From positions 1 to 29,328 of the forward strand of contig CBDVAP010000023.1 of the NCBI GenBank assembly GCA_965372015.1: 29,328 bases of DNA. The letters are read 5' to 3'. This DNA comes from JACZSB01 sp965372015. GTDB taxonomy: Bacteria; Fidelibacterota; Marinisomatia; SCGC-AAA003-L08; TS1B11. A program made the position numbers and the translations under genes. Below the pieces are notes generated by a model, which saw only the letters and a program-made list of their open reading frames with translations, had not been told where the DNA came from and did not search any database. Positions 7,178 to 14,874 of this stretch are shown here, piece by piece; the first letter of the stretch is position 1, and every line of letters starts with the position of its first letter.

Positions 7178-8101
7178 CTAGCTGCCCAGGACCCGTTCCA
7201 GCACTTGGGCGATGGTGAGGGGGGCGGCGCCCTCCAGGCGATTGTTGATAAACACATAGCCGGGGAATTCTTCCTGCAAAGCAGAATTCAGGTGTTGTAT
7301 CAACGAATCACGCATTTCCCGTTGTGGTTTTTGGAGGTGGGTATATGGGAAGAAGGTCTGGACCGCATCGCCATAAGCCACTTGCGGCGGGGTCAACAGG
7401 CGCATGACGAAGAAATCGGCGGTGCGGGATTCAGGTGGCTGCAACTGCTCGCCCAGGGAAGGCATCCAACTCCAGGAAGTGTACACGTGGGCCACGCCGT
7501 GCTTTCGCAATACAGCGAAATAGCTGCGGCCAAACAGCTGCCGGTTGCGGATTTCGGTGGCATACTGGTAGCCGGACGGCAGGCTACCCAGGAATTCATC
7601 CAACTGCCCCAGGAAACTGCCGTCTTCCACCAGCTCCTTGGGCAGCACCCCGAACTGAAAGATGATGGGCCCCAGCTTGCTACCCAGGGCCGAGACCGGA
7701 TTCAAAAACTGTTCCACGAACAGCTGGGCATTCAGGAACTGGGGATTGAGCTGTCCCTGGCGTTGGCCGTAGCGGGGATGAGTTGGGTATTTATAAACGG
7801 TGATCTCTTCAGTGGCCTTCAAGCCGAACTTGAAGTCCGGGGGAGTTAAATCAGCCAGGCCGGCAATCAATTGGGGCGGGGGAAACCGGTAGAAGGTGGA
7901 ATCCACTCCAACGGCCGGAAAATAGCGGGCATATTCTCGGAGGCAGCGGCTCTGGAACGATTTCTTGCTGGGGTAATGGTCATGGTAGATCATGCCCTGC
8001 CAGCCTTCGTACTTCCACGAGGAGGTGCCCAGGTAGATGGCAGTTCGGTGGGCGAACTCTATTGCCTCAGAAGCGACGGGGGGTTGAGGGGAGGGGCTCA
8101 C
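7178..8101 (-). CDS. DUF72 domain protein (YecE family)
   Basis: The family opening IYLGTSSWKYEGWQG is followed by YPSKKSFQ, LREYARYFPAVGVDSTFYR, DFKFGLKATEEIT, GPIIFQFG and, near the end, YVFINNRLEGAAPLTIAQV, which together match DUF72, a TIM-barrel-like family of unknown biochemical function. The reading frame is open to 8254, but that would run over the end of the upstream lipoprotein gene and add non-conserved residues. I therefore use GTG 8101, giving 307 aa; its ribosome binding site is weak, so the exact start is uncertain. It is the last gene of a minus-strand run of envelope genes. Confidence 0.85.
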   Translation of the reverse strand: MSPSPQPPVASEAIEFAHRTAIYLGTSSWKYEGWQGMIYHDHYPSKKSFQSRCLREYARYFPAVGVDSTFYRFPPPQLIAGLADLTPPDFKFGLKATEEITVYKYPTHPRYGQRQGQLNPQFLNAQLFVEQFLNPVSALGSKLGPIIFQFGVLPKELVEDGSFLGQLDEFLGSLPSGYQYATEIRNRQLFGRSYFAVLRKHGVAHVYTSWSWMPSLGEQLQPPESRTADFFVMRLLTPPQVAYGDAVQTFFPYTHLQKPQREMRDSLIQHLNSALQEEFPGYVFINNRLEGAAPLTIAQVLERVLGS

Positions 8102-8148
8102 TCCAATTCGGGATGCCGGCGGCAGTTTATTAAGGACAGGGTCAGACT

Positions 8149-8550
8149 TCAGCTGGTATCCGGTTCGCAACCGGTGTAACGAGGAGTTCCGACGATCCCC
8201 ACGTAGTCGATAACCGGAACTCCCCCGATATCGCCACAATCGGTGCTGATACAATCCTCATAAAATAACCCGGAGACGTTATGAGTAAGCTTACAGCCAG
8301 AAAAGCGGTCTTCACATCGACGGACCAGGACGCGTTGATTGCGCTCGTCCGGGCCCAGAACAACCAGGCGTGGTAAATCGGCGCCATCGATTTCTCGACT
8401 GAACACCAACCGATTTAGGCTGTCCGTCACGGCATACTCCCAGATGATGTCATCCCGGTCCAGGGCGGGCAGGGCTTTCGCGCCAGTTATCCCGGGACCG
8501 TCGCAACCGAGCAGCAATGCCATAAATATTATGATCGTATTCTTGAACAT
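8149..8550 (-). CDS. Cys-rich lipoprotein, hypothetical, 133 aa
   Basis: The start ATG 8550 gives a clean lipoprotein signal (MFKNTIIIFMALLLGC, lipobox LLGC at 12-15); AGGT lies upstream at usable spacing. GTG 8565 or ATG 8556 are alternatives. The mature protein has five further cysteines in its second half (RRC, SGC, EDC, TDC, TGC), which fits disulfides in an exported protein, and strand-rich segments such as IIWEYAVTDSLNRLVFS and LPRLVVLGPDERNQRVLV. No family recognised. It is followed by the DUF72 gene in the same direction and preceded by two paralogous exported proteins. Confidence 0.65.
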   Translation of the reverse strand: MFKNTIIIFMALLLGCDGPGITGAKALPALDRDDIIWEYAVTDSLNRLVFSREIDGADLPRLVVLGPDERNQRVLVRRCEDRFSGCKLTHNVSGLFYEDCISTDCGDIGGVPVIDYVGIVGTPRYTGCEPDTS

Positions 8551-8635
8551 ATCCATGACCTGCACCGCGAAAGGTACGCAATAGTCCTTCAGCTGTCAAG
8601 CTGGCTGGGTGGGCTGTGGGGATAGCCGGGGCTGG

Positions 8636-9088
8636 TCAATAGTCACTAAAAATGGCTTTCACTGGAGTATTTGACAATTCCTCATGGGGCCCATCAACCC
8701 GGTACCCGTTTTTCGCCGTAGTGTCAGGCACCAGGTGCCACCAGTAGACCACCACCTCGGCGCCCGGGTACCACTGGTAAATAAGCTCATAGGGCATGGA
8801 GCCGCTCCTTCCCGGCGGGATCCCCCGGCCACCGCATTGGGCGGGGTGGTCGCAGGGTTTCCACTTCATGAAACGGGCCGCCCGCCGCTGCATGATAGTG
8901 AAATTCAGGGTGTCGGTAGTATTGTTGAATATCACCAGTTTCGAAGCCCGCTGCTCAATGTACACAGGCTGGTGCAGGCAGGAACGCCCGATTAACCCCA
9001 TGAGCAGGCCCAAAACGAATGTAGCGAGACTTAATTTGCCAGCGGTCTGGCGGAGCAGTGTCCATTTGCGGGCTGTCTTTTCAATCAT
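8636..9088 (-). CDS. Exported protein with WW/PC domain, paralogue A
   Basis: No known family is recognised. ATG 9088 is chosen because it overlaps the stop of the upstream paralogue by 8 nt (coupled translation) and leads into a basic segment and a hydrophobic anchor (LSLATFVLGLLMGLIG). The domain then reads KLVIFNNTTDTLNF, KWKPCDHPAQC, SMPYELIYQWYPGAEVVVYWWHL, PDTTAKNGYRV. The same landmarks occur in the genes at 9081-9497 and 10380-11447. The paired cysteines in PC-x5-C could form a disulfide outside the cytoplasm. Length 150 aa. It may be membrane-anchored, since no lipobox is evident. Confidence 0.7.
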   Translation of the reverse strand: MIEKTARKWTLLRQTAGKLSLATFVLGLLMGLIGRSCLHQPVYIEQRASKLVIFNNTTDTLNFTIMQRRAARFMKWKPCDHPAQCGGRGIPPGRSGSMPYELIYQWYPGAEVVVYWWHLVPDTTAKNGYRVDGPHEELSNTPVKAIFSDY

Positions 9089-9497
9089 CCGGGAAGATTG
9101 GCACCAACGGGGTGGGGACAATCTTTTCTGTCAGGTCAGTGATGCGATAACCGTGTTCCCGGGTGGTGTCCGGGGTCAGGTGCCACCAGTAGGCCGTAAC
9201 CTCAACGCCGGGCAACCAATGATAGATATCGATATATTGCAGACGGGTCGATAGCCCCGGCTTGGCAGTATTCCCGGTGCAGATATCCGGATGGTTGCAG
9301 GGGCGCCAGCCGGAGCGGTAAGCGGTGCCGGTTTTAAAGGCGGCACAGTAAATATCCTGTCTGGTGAAGTTGAAGATCGCCAGGCCGGTGGCGCGCGGCT
9401 CAATAATTACCTCCCGTCCAATAGGCCATGCGGATAGGAACATCAGCGGCAGGGTCAGGCCGATTAAAAGGTTGTGAGCGCGATTGGTGGGTAGCAT
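9081..9497 (-). CDS. Exported protein with WW/PC domain, paralogue B
   Basis: A signal or anchor (LLIGLTLPLMFLSAWPIG) leads into the shared domain: ATGLAIFNFTRQDIYC, SGWRPCNHPDIC, LQYIDIYHWLPGVEVTAYWW, HLTPDTTREHGYRI. It is closest to paralogue A, with which it overlaps by 8 nt, so the pair is likely a tandem duplication. The N-terminal halves differ, while the W-x-PG-x-EV-x3-YWWHL-x-PDTT core is nearly unchanged. The product has 138 aa. A structured repeat region lies upstream and separates it from the methyltransferase. Function unknown. Confidence 0.7.
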   Translation of the reverse strand: MLPTNRAHNLLIGLTLPLMFLSAWPIGREVIIEPRATGLAIFNFTRQDIYCAAFKTGTAYRSGWRPCNHPDICTGNTAKPGLSTRLQYIDIYHWLPGVEVTAYWWHLTPDTTREHGYRITDLTEKIVPTPLVPIFPDD

Positions 9498-9598
9498 CAG
9501 GTAGGTTTGGTTCCGGGTTCAATCAGTGCGTTCAATTTAGGCACCACCTCAGCCGGGGGCAATGGGGAGAAGAAGTAGCCCCGCCGGGCTCCCCGTAG

Positions 9599-9673
9599 GG
9601 CGGCTACGCCCAGGGTTGGCGGGTTTCCGCTACGCTCCAACCGGCGGCAGTAGCGGGCCTCGGCGTAGCCGCC
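9599..9673. repeat. Complex GC-rich palindromic element
   Basis: Outer arms GGCGGCTACGCC (9599-9610) and GGCGTAGCCGCC (9662-9673) are perfect 12-bp complements. Between them GGTTGG (9614-9619) pairs with CCAACC (9637-9642), and CCGCTAC (9627-9633) could alternatively pair with GTAGCGG (9650-9656). No protein-like frame covers it. It is either a mobile palindromic repeat or a structured RNA or terminator following the methyltransferase side. Confidence 0.55.
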
Positions 9674-9683
9674 ACGGCGAGCC

Positions 9684-9741
9684 TGGCAGTAGCAGTCGGC
9701 AAAGGCCGTCGACAGTCGGCAGTATGCAGTTGGCAGTAATG
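9684..9741. repeat. Degenerate GGCAGTA short tandem repeats
   Basis: Units of 6-8 nt recur irregularly: GGCAGTA, GCAGTC, GACAGTC, GGCAGTAT, GCAGTT, GGCAGTAA. The same unit appears at 16764-16788, and both tracts are preceded by the 11-mer GGAGAAGAAGT (9566-9576 and 16753-16763), so they are copies of one intergenic repeat family. Confidence 0.6.
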
Positions 9742-9754
9742 GTCAAGTAGGCCC

Positions 9755-10378
9755 TTAGGGGGACTTACGGGCCAGGGTCACCTCGGAAGGAAAGGTGTTC
9801 TGGCTGACGAATAGCTGCTGTTCGACGGCAAAGCCGGCCGCGGACAGATGGCTGCCGATGGAAATCGGGCGACAACCGGTGAGCAGGGCGGGGAAAGAAT
9901 CGGCCAGTCGGCCCCAGGCCCGGTGGTACCAGCGGGGTCCGGGTGCCATTGTGCTCAGTACCAGCCGGCCGTTCGGTTTGAGGACCCGTGCGAACCCGGT
10001 CAGCACCGGCCCGAAATCCTCTTCGGGGAGCAGGTCGAGCATGTAGTTGTTAACCAGCAGGTCGAAGGTGGCCTCGGGGAACGGCAGTTGGCGGGCGTCG
10101 CCGGACTGCAGGTGGTAGTTTTCGGTCCCCATGGCGTCCAGACGCGCCTGTGCCCGGGAGAGCATGGCGGGGGATAGTTCCACACTCTCGTTACGGCCGG
10201 AGGGGTTGGCGGCCACCATGCGGGCGAAGAACAAACCGGTGCCCACGGCTACTTCCAGCAGCGCCTCGCCGGCGTTGACCCGGGCCATTTCGAAGGCGAT
10301 GTTCGCAGCTTTGGACTCGGTCAAGTGGGCCCATAGGTCGTAGATCGGGGCGGCTTTGCTGTATTGGTCGGGGGGCAT
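9755..10378 (-). CDS. Class I SAM-dependent methyltransferase
   Basis: The SAM-binding loop is LLEVAVGTGLFFARM (motif I, about residues 40-54), followed by an ELSPAMLSRAQARL acidic-loop region, GDARQLPFPEATFDLLVNNY (motifs II-III) and a post-motif LKPNGRLVLSTM. This is the UbiE/Methyltransf_11 type; it transfers a methyl group from SAM, with acceptor unknown. The start ATG 10378 (MPPDQYSKAAPIYDLW) lies 1 nt after the stop of the upstream lipoprotein gene, so the two are very likely translated from one message. Length 207 aa is typical. Being cytoplasmic, it is an odd neighbour for exported paralogues on both sides. Confidence 0.85.
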   Translation of the reverse strand: MPPDQYSKAAPIYDLWAHLTESKAANIAFEMARVNAGEALLEVAVGTGLFFARMVAANPSGRNESVELSPAMLSRAQARLDAMGTENYHLQSGDARQLPFPEATFDLLVNNYMLDLLPEEDFGPVLTGFARVLKPNGRLVLSTMAPGPRWYHRAWGRLADSFPALLTGCRPISIGSHLSAAGFAVEQQLFVSQNTFPSEVTLARKSP

Positions 10379-10379
10379 T

Positions 10380-11447
10380 TCAGGTGATCCAAATAAGCTG
10401 CACATGCACAATCGACCAAGTCCCATTTGGCAGCTTCATTAAAACGGCCATGAATCCCATCCACCCGGCCTGGTAATATATCCGGGCACGCCTGAGCCCG
10501 GAATCCAATAAAATACTCCTGGCAACTGGATGAGAAACAATGTGCCATCCCACCCAATGTCCAGGAAAAATTCCGATAACTTGATTCAGGAATTTCAGCC
10601 GTCCCAAAGTGAGGTAATTGGTCAAGGCCTCTTCCAAAAGGGGACTCAAATACACTACAGGTTTGTCTCCGAAATCCAGCTGTGGACGGAAATCAAATAT
10701 ATTGAAATACTCATCGGCGACAAGCATATCGCTGATCCAGGCGCTGTCGGAGATATCCTGGGTGTAAATGCCATACATGACTTCATTCTGGACGATTACA
10801 TATTGCACGTCGAAGTAAAATGAATCCCCCAGATCAGAATCGCCGATCAAATCGAAATCAAAGGGATTGTAGAAATCGCCAAATACGTCATAGACTGCCT
10901 GTTTCTCAGTAGATAGCTCCTCGAGTTCCGCTGGCGATATGGCTGGCAAGGCCGCATGCCATTGCGAGAAAAATGTATCCAGGTAGCCTACGGCCTGCTG
11001 CTCCCAGGCCTGTTCCAACAGGTTTTCAGGATCGGGATCATACGGGTCTACCGAAACCGTAGTAAAGTTTTGGACCACATAGCCGGAAGAGGCCTGGTCA
11101 TCGGCTACCAGTATCCACCAGAAAACCGCCACCTTCCTCCCGGGCTCCCACCCCATAATATCCTGATAGAGCACCAGTATTGAATCGTCTGGGGAGATAG
11201 CCGCATCCGGGCAGGCGTCCGGATAGTCGCACGGGATCCAATCCACCACATACGAGGTCCCTTCCTCATAAGCCATATAATAGGTAGTGCGGTTGGTCAG
11301 ATTGATGATGGCAACCCCGGTCGGTCCGGCGGCGACATTAACGGAGCCTTGGAAATCGTCCTCGGCCACCGGTTGGTCACAGGCAGCCACGAACCAAGTA
11401 GCAACAAATGACAGGGTGGCGAGGATATACTTATTCATATGGCGCAT
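10380..11447 (-). CDS. Lipoprotein with WW/PC domain plus unknown C-terminal domain, paralogue C
   Basis: AAGGA about 5 nt upstream supports ATG 11447; a second ATG three codons on (11438) is possible. The signal ends in lipobox VAAC. Residues about 40-130 carry the shared domain: TGVAIINLTNRTTYY, VDWIPCDYPDAC, SILVLYQDIMGWEPGRKVAV, FWWILVADD, SGYVV. Unlike paralogues A and B it continues for about 210 residues, with an acidic, aromatic-rich part (FGDFYNPFDFDLIGDSDLGD) and a hydrophobic helical end. That second part is not recognised. The product is 355 aa, probably anchored to the outer membrane, and its gene is coupled to the methyltransferase gene. Confidence 0.75.
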   Translation of the reverse strand: MRHMNKYILATLSFVATWFVAACDQPVAEDDFQGSVNVAAGPTGVAIINLTNRTTYYMAYEEGTSYVVDWIPCDYPDACPDAAISPDDSILVLYQDIMGWEPGRKVAVFWWILVADDQASSGYVVQNFTTVSVDPYDPDPENLLEQAWEQQAVGYLDTFFSQWHAALPAISPAELEELSTEKQAVYDVFGDFYNPFDFDLIGDSDLGDSFYFDVQYVIVQNEVMYGIYTQDISDSAWISDMLVADEYFNIFDFRPQLDFGDKPVVYLSPLLEEALTNYLTLGRLKFLNQVIGIFPGHWVGWHIVSHPVARSILLDSGLRRARIYYQAGWMGFMAVLMKLPNGTWSIVHVQLIWIT

Positions 11448-11585
11448 GGTATTCCTTGAAGGCTGTAAGGCCAACACTCTTGCGAGCCTGGAATGGATCT
11501 GGTGCCTATATAATGTAATGTAGTAGATTGTGATCTGCAACATTCAAAGGCCGTAGCTCCGTCCCGGTCATTCCGGGCACGGTTT

Positions 11586-14500
11586 CTAATCGACAATTTC
11601 TTCTCCCCGCTCCCGCTTCGAGCGCTCCAACATCTGTACCAGGGAGTCCAGCCGCTCGATGTTGATGGTGTAGACGCCCCAGGACTCCTCCACCTTACCG
11701 CGCACCAGGAACAGCTTCTCCCAGCGCACTAGGTCGTTGAAACTGCGGTAGCGGGCGGGGAACAGTACGCATTCGAACAGGCTGGTGCGGTCCTCGAAGG
11801 TCAGGAACTCCATGGCCTGTCCCCCTTTGGTCTTCACCGTCTTGGTGGTGAGGCAAACCCCCGCCAGGGTGATGGTCTTGCCCACGTGCAGCGGAATGTC
11901 CTTGGCGGGAACGGTGCGGCCTTTCAGCAGGCGTTGGAAGGGGGCCAGGGGGTGCCAGGAGATGGGATAGCCGAAGGACGCCACCTCCAGGTCGAACAGT
12001 TGGCGGCGGGTAAGGGGCCGCAGCTGGGGAGTGTGCCCTTCGTGGCCGTTATGCTGGCCCAGCTGGCCCTCCAACCCGGAGAGCACACCGCTATGGTCTG
12101 ACCGGCGCGACGGGGCGTGATGCTCCATGGCCTGCAGCAGCAGGTCGGGGCGGGAGCGGTCCGGCTCCAGGTCGTCGAAGCAGCCGGCTCGAACCAGGGC
12201 CCGGCAGTCCGCCAGGTGGATGGCAGTGCGCCCCAGGAAATCGGCCAGGGACGAAAAATCGCCCTCCTTGCGCGTTTTCAGCAGATTGGCGATACTTGCG
12301 GCCTGCAGGGAGCGTATCTCCATGAGGCCCACCCTGATCTTGCCCCGGTGCCCCTTCCACCCGGGGAGGCTGCGGTTGATATGGGGCGGCAGGATGCGCA
12401 CCCCCAGGCGGCGGGCTTCGCTCATATAAGCGTAGGCGGAGTAGAACCCGCCCCGGTTGGTGATCACCGCTGCTAAAAATTCCGCGGGATAGTGGGCCTT
12501 TAAATAGGCGCAGGTGAATGACAACATGGCGTAGGAAGCCGAGTGCGGCTTGCAAAACGAGTAACCGCTGAAACTTTCGATCATTGACCAAACGTGGTGC
12601 ACCAAATCGTCGGGGTAACCGTGCTTCAGGGACTGGGAGATAAACTTCTTCTTTAAGGTGGGGATCAACGGCCGCAGGGAGCGTTTGGTGCCGATTTTGC
12701 GCAAGGTGTCGGCCTCGCTGTAGGTGAACCGAGGCAGGGCCAGGGCCGCCAGGAAAACCTGCTCCTCGTAGACCATGATGCCGTAGCTCTCGCGCAGGAA
12801 GCCCAGGTCGGGGTGCTCCAACTGCCAGGGGGCCCCGTGAATGCGCTCGATGAGCAGGTTGATGAAGCGGTTGGCGGCGGGACGGATGATGGAGGAGTAG
12901 ATCACCACGTGCTCAAAATCGGCCTTGCCGGCCCGGGCCAGCAGCTGCCGGGTGGCGGGACTCTCGATGTAGAACACCCCCATGGTGCGGCCCTGCTGCA
13001 TAACGGCCACCGTGCGGGGGTCGCCCACCGGCTTGATATGGTGGTAACAGAGGTGATCCTGCGGGTCACGGTACAGGTTGATGTGGCGCAGACAGTCGCG
13101 CACCACTGCCAGGGAGCGGTTGCCCAGCAGGTCGATCTTCACCAGCCCGGCGTCCTCCACCTGGTCCTTCTCCCACTGGACGATGGGCACCCCTTTGGGG
13201 GCGGTGAGCACCGGCACGTAGCGGCGGATTTCGTCGGGCACCACGATCACCCCGCCGGGGTGGACGGAGGGGTGGCGGAACACTCCCACCAGCCGCAGGG
13301 CCATCGAAATGACCTCCTCTAAGGAGTCGTCCCGGTTGAGCACCGGCGCTGCCCCGCCCTGGCCGACTAGGCCCAAGCCGTTGGCCCCGCCCTGGCCGGG
13401 CAGGCCGATGGCGGGGTTGGTGGAGAAAGCGACGCGGTTCCAATCGAGCATGTGGCCATAGCCGATGTTATGGTGGCCCGCCTCAGCCAGCACCAGTGAG
13501 ATGCGGCGGGTGACCGCCAGAATCTCCTCGTTGGACAGTCCCATGACCTTGCCAACCTCCCGCACGGCGGCCCGGGGCTGGAGGGTGACGTGGGTGGCTA
13601 CCATGGCGGAGCGGGCGGCGCCGTAGGTGCGGAAGACGTAGTCCAGAATGTCGTCCCGCTCGTCCCAGGCGAAGTCCACATCGATGTCGGGCAGATCGGT
13701 GCGCTCCTCGTGCAGGAAACGCTCGAAGGTCAGGTTGTGGCGGATGGGGTCCACCTGGGTGACCAGCAGGCAGTAGCTGACGATGGAGGCGGCCCCGCTG
13801 CCCCGGCCGATGGTCAGGCGGGCCTGGCTCACGATGTCCGTCACCACCAGGAAGTAGGGGGCGAACCGTTTGCGGACGATCAGCTGCAGCTCCCTTTCAA
13901 TGCGCTCCACCACCGGCGGCGGCAGGGGTGAGGGATAGCGCCGGGCGGCCCCCTCGTAGACCATTTCGCGCAGCTGGGCGGCGGCGTCCCGGCCGGTACC
14001 GGTAGCGGGGAAAATGGTGGCCGAGAAGTCCCAGTCGCTGTGGCAACGCCGGGCAATGGCGACGGCATTATCCACGGCCCGGGGGCAATGGGGATAGCGC
14101 CGGCGGAAATCTTCTTCGGGCGCCAGGTAATTGGCGGGGGACATGAGTTCCCACTGGGGCAACTGCGACAGCCGGGCGTTGCGGTCGATGGCCCGCAGCA
14201 TGCGGTAGGCGTCCAGGTCGTCCGGGGAGAGCATGCAGGCCGCTCCGGTAGCCACCGGCTCCAGTCCCAGATCGTCACAGGCCGCCAGGACCGGGGTGCT
14301 GTCCCGGCCGGGGCGCAGCTCGCCGAACAGGTGATCTGCGGGCAGCACGGGAACCAGCCGGCGCAACAGGTTCTGGTCGGGGCACAGCACCAATAGTCCC
14401 GCCCCAAAGGAGGTCAGCAGCTGCGCCAGGTCGGCTTGCTCGTCGTCGTGCACTGCGGATAGCAGGCGGCACAGGTTGGCGTACCCGGCGGGCGTTTCCA

Positions 14501-14750
14501 CCAGCAGCACCAGGTCCCGGTCCGGGGGGGCGTCGTCACCGCCACCCAGGAGGACGTGCGCGCCGCAGATGGCCTTTACCCCTACCCGCTCAGCGTGCTG
14601 GACGAAGCGGATGAACCCCCACAGGCCGTTCACATCGGTGAGGGCCAGGTGGGTCATACCCAGGGCTTGGGCCCGGTCCAGCAGCGCCTCGCTGGGGGCC
14701 GTGCCCCGCATGGGGGAGGTCTGGGAGTGGACGTTCAGATGAATGAACAT
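11586..14750 (-). CDS. dnaE2: Error-prone DNA polymerase III alpha-type subunit DnaE2/ImuC
   Basis: This C-family polymerase extends past DNA damage during SOS mutagenesis together with ImuB and the beta clamp. The N-terminal PHP domain starts MFIHLNVHSQTSP (the usual HLHVHS has N here). The palm motif PDIDVDF gives catalytic D355 and D357, and KIDLLG gives D540. Later landmarks are HHVWSMIESFSGYSFCKPHSA... (fingers/beta-binding region) and a C-terminal OB-type domain (KTITLAGVCLTTK, MEFLTFEDRTSLFECVLFP). At 1054 aa it matches DnaE2 and is shorter than typical DnaE. Residues about 445-468 form a Gly-rich insert (GLPGQGGA, LVGQGGA) that derives from a hairpin repeat also found upstream. The start ATG is fixed by the conserved N-terminus; no Shine-Dalgarno is seen. 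It is third in the lexA-imuB-dnaE2 order. Confidence 0.95.
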   Translation of the reverse strand: MFIHLNVHSQTSPMRGTAPSEALLDRAQALGMTHLALTDVNGLWGFIRFVQHAERVGVKAICGAHVLLGGGDDAPPDRDLVLLVETPAGYANLCRLLSAVHDDEQADLAQLLTSFGAGLLVLCPDQNLLRRLVPVLPADHLFGELRPGRDSTPVLAACDDLGLEPVATGAACMLSPDDLDAYRMLRAIDRNARLSQLPQWELMSPANYLAPEEDFRRRYPHCPRAVDNAVAIARRCHSDWDFSATIFPATGTGRDAAAQLREMVYEGAARRYPSPLPPPVVERIERELQLIVRKRFAPYFLVVTDIVSQARLTIGRGSGAASIVSYCLLVTQVDPIRHNLTFERFLHEERTDLPDIDVDFAWDERDDILDYVFRTYGAARSAMVATHVTLQPRAAVREVGKVMGLSNEEILAVTRRISLVLAEAGHHNIGYGHMLDWNRVAFSTNPAIGLPGQGGANGLGLVGQGGAAPVLNRDDSLEEVISMALRLVGVFRHPSVHPGGVIVVPDEIRRYVPVLTAPKGVPIVQWEKDQVEDAGLVKIDLLGNRSLAVVRDCLRHINLYRDPQDHLCYHHIKPVGDPRTVAVMQQGRTMGVFYIESPATRQLLARAGKADFEHVVIYSSIIRPAANRFINLLIERIHGAPWQLEHPDLGFLRESYGIMVYEEQVFLAALALPRFTYSEADTLRKIGTKRSLRPLIPTLKKKFISQSLKHGYPDDLVHHVWSMIESFSGYSFCKPHSASYAMLSFTCAYLKAHYPAEFLAAVITNRGGFYSAYAYMSEARRLGVRILPPHINRSLPGWKGHRGKIRVGLMEIRSLQAASIANLLKTRKEGDFSSLADFLGRTAIHLADCRALVRAGCFDDLEPDRSRPDLLLQAMEHHAPSRRSDHSGVLSGLEGQLGQHNGHEGHTPQLRPLTRRQLFDLEVASFGYPISWHPLAPFQRLLKGRTVPAKDIPLHVGKTITLAGVCLTTKTVKTKGGQAMEFLTFEDRTSLFECVLFPARYRSFNDLVRWEKLFLVRGKVEESWGVYTINIERLDSLVQMLERSKRERGEEIVD
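13352..13416. repeat. Hairpin repeat inside dnaE2, tandemly duplicated in frame
   Basis: 13385-13416 matches the intergenic element at 14793-14824 in 29 of 32 positions. It has outer arms CCCCGCC and GGCGGGG and an inner GGCC-GGGCA-GGCC. A second, diverged partial copy starts at 13352, exactly 33 nt away (11 codons), so the reading frame is kept. It encodes the Gly-rich stretch at residues about 445-468 of DnaE2. Confidence 0.75.
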
Positions 14751-14769
14751 GGGTTAGCGGCAATCAGAC

Positions 14770-14872
14770 TTGATACTCGATACTCGATGGGACCCCGCCC
14801 TGGCCGGGCAGGCCAACGGCGGGGCTCGATGCCAAGAACTAGAAACTCGTAACTCGAAACCAGAAACTCGGC
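14770..14872. repeat. Intergenic repeat between imuB and dnaE2: ACTCGA-type units flanking a GC-rich hairpin
   Basis: Degenerate 7-8 nt units (GATACTCGATACTCGAT on the left; GAAACTCGTAACTCGAAACC and GAAACTCGG on the right) flank a 32-nt hairpin at 14793-14824 with arms CCCCGCC and GGCGGGG. The hairpin recurs within dnaE2. The element fills most of the 124-nt gap and could attenuate transcription from imuB into dnaE2. Confidence 0.7.
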
Positions 14873-14874
14873 GT

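Noticed and set aside
9684..9741. CRISPR array from short repeats
   Set aside because: Units are only 6-8 nt, degenerate and without spacers of regular length; no cas genes are near.
12813..13322. 169-codon plus-strand frame opposite dnaE2
   Set aside because: Antisense to conserved polymerase motifs; composition (Gly/His/Val-rich) is that of a shadow frame.
11586..14750. Replicative DnaE as identity of the polymerase
   Set aside because: Length near 1050 aa and linkage to lexA and imuB fit DnaE2/ImuC, not the longer replicative subunit.
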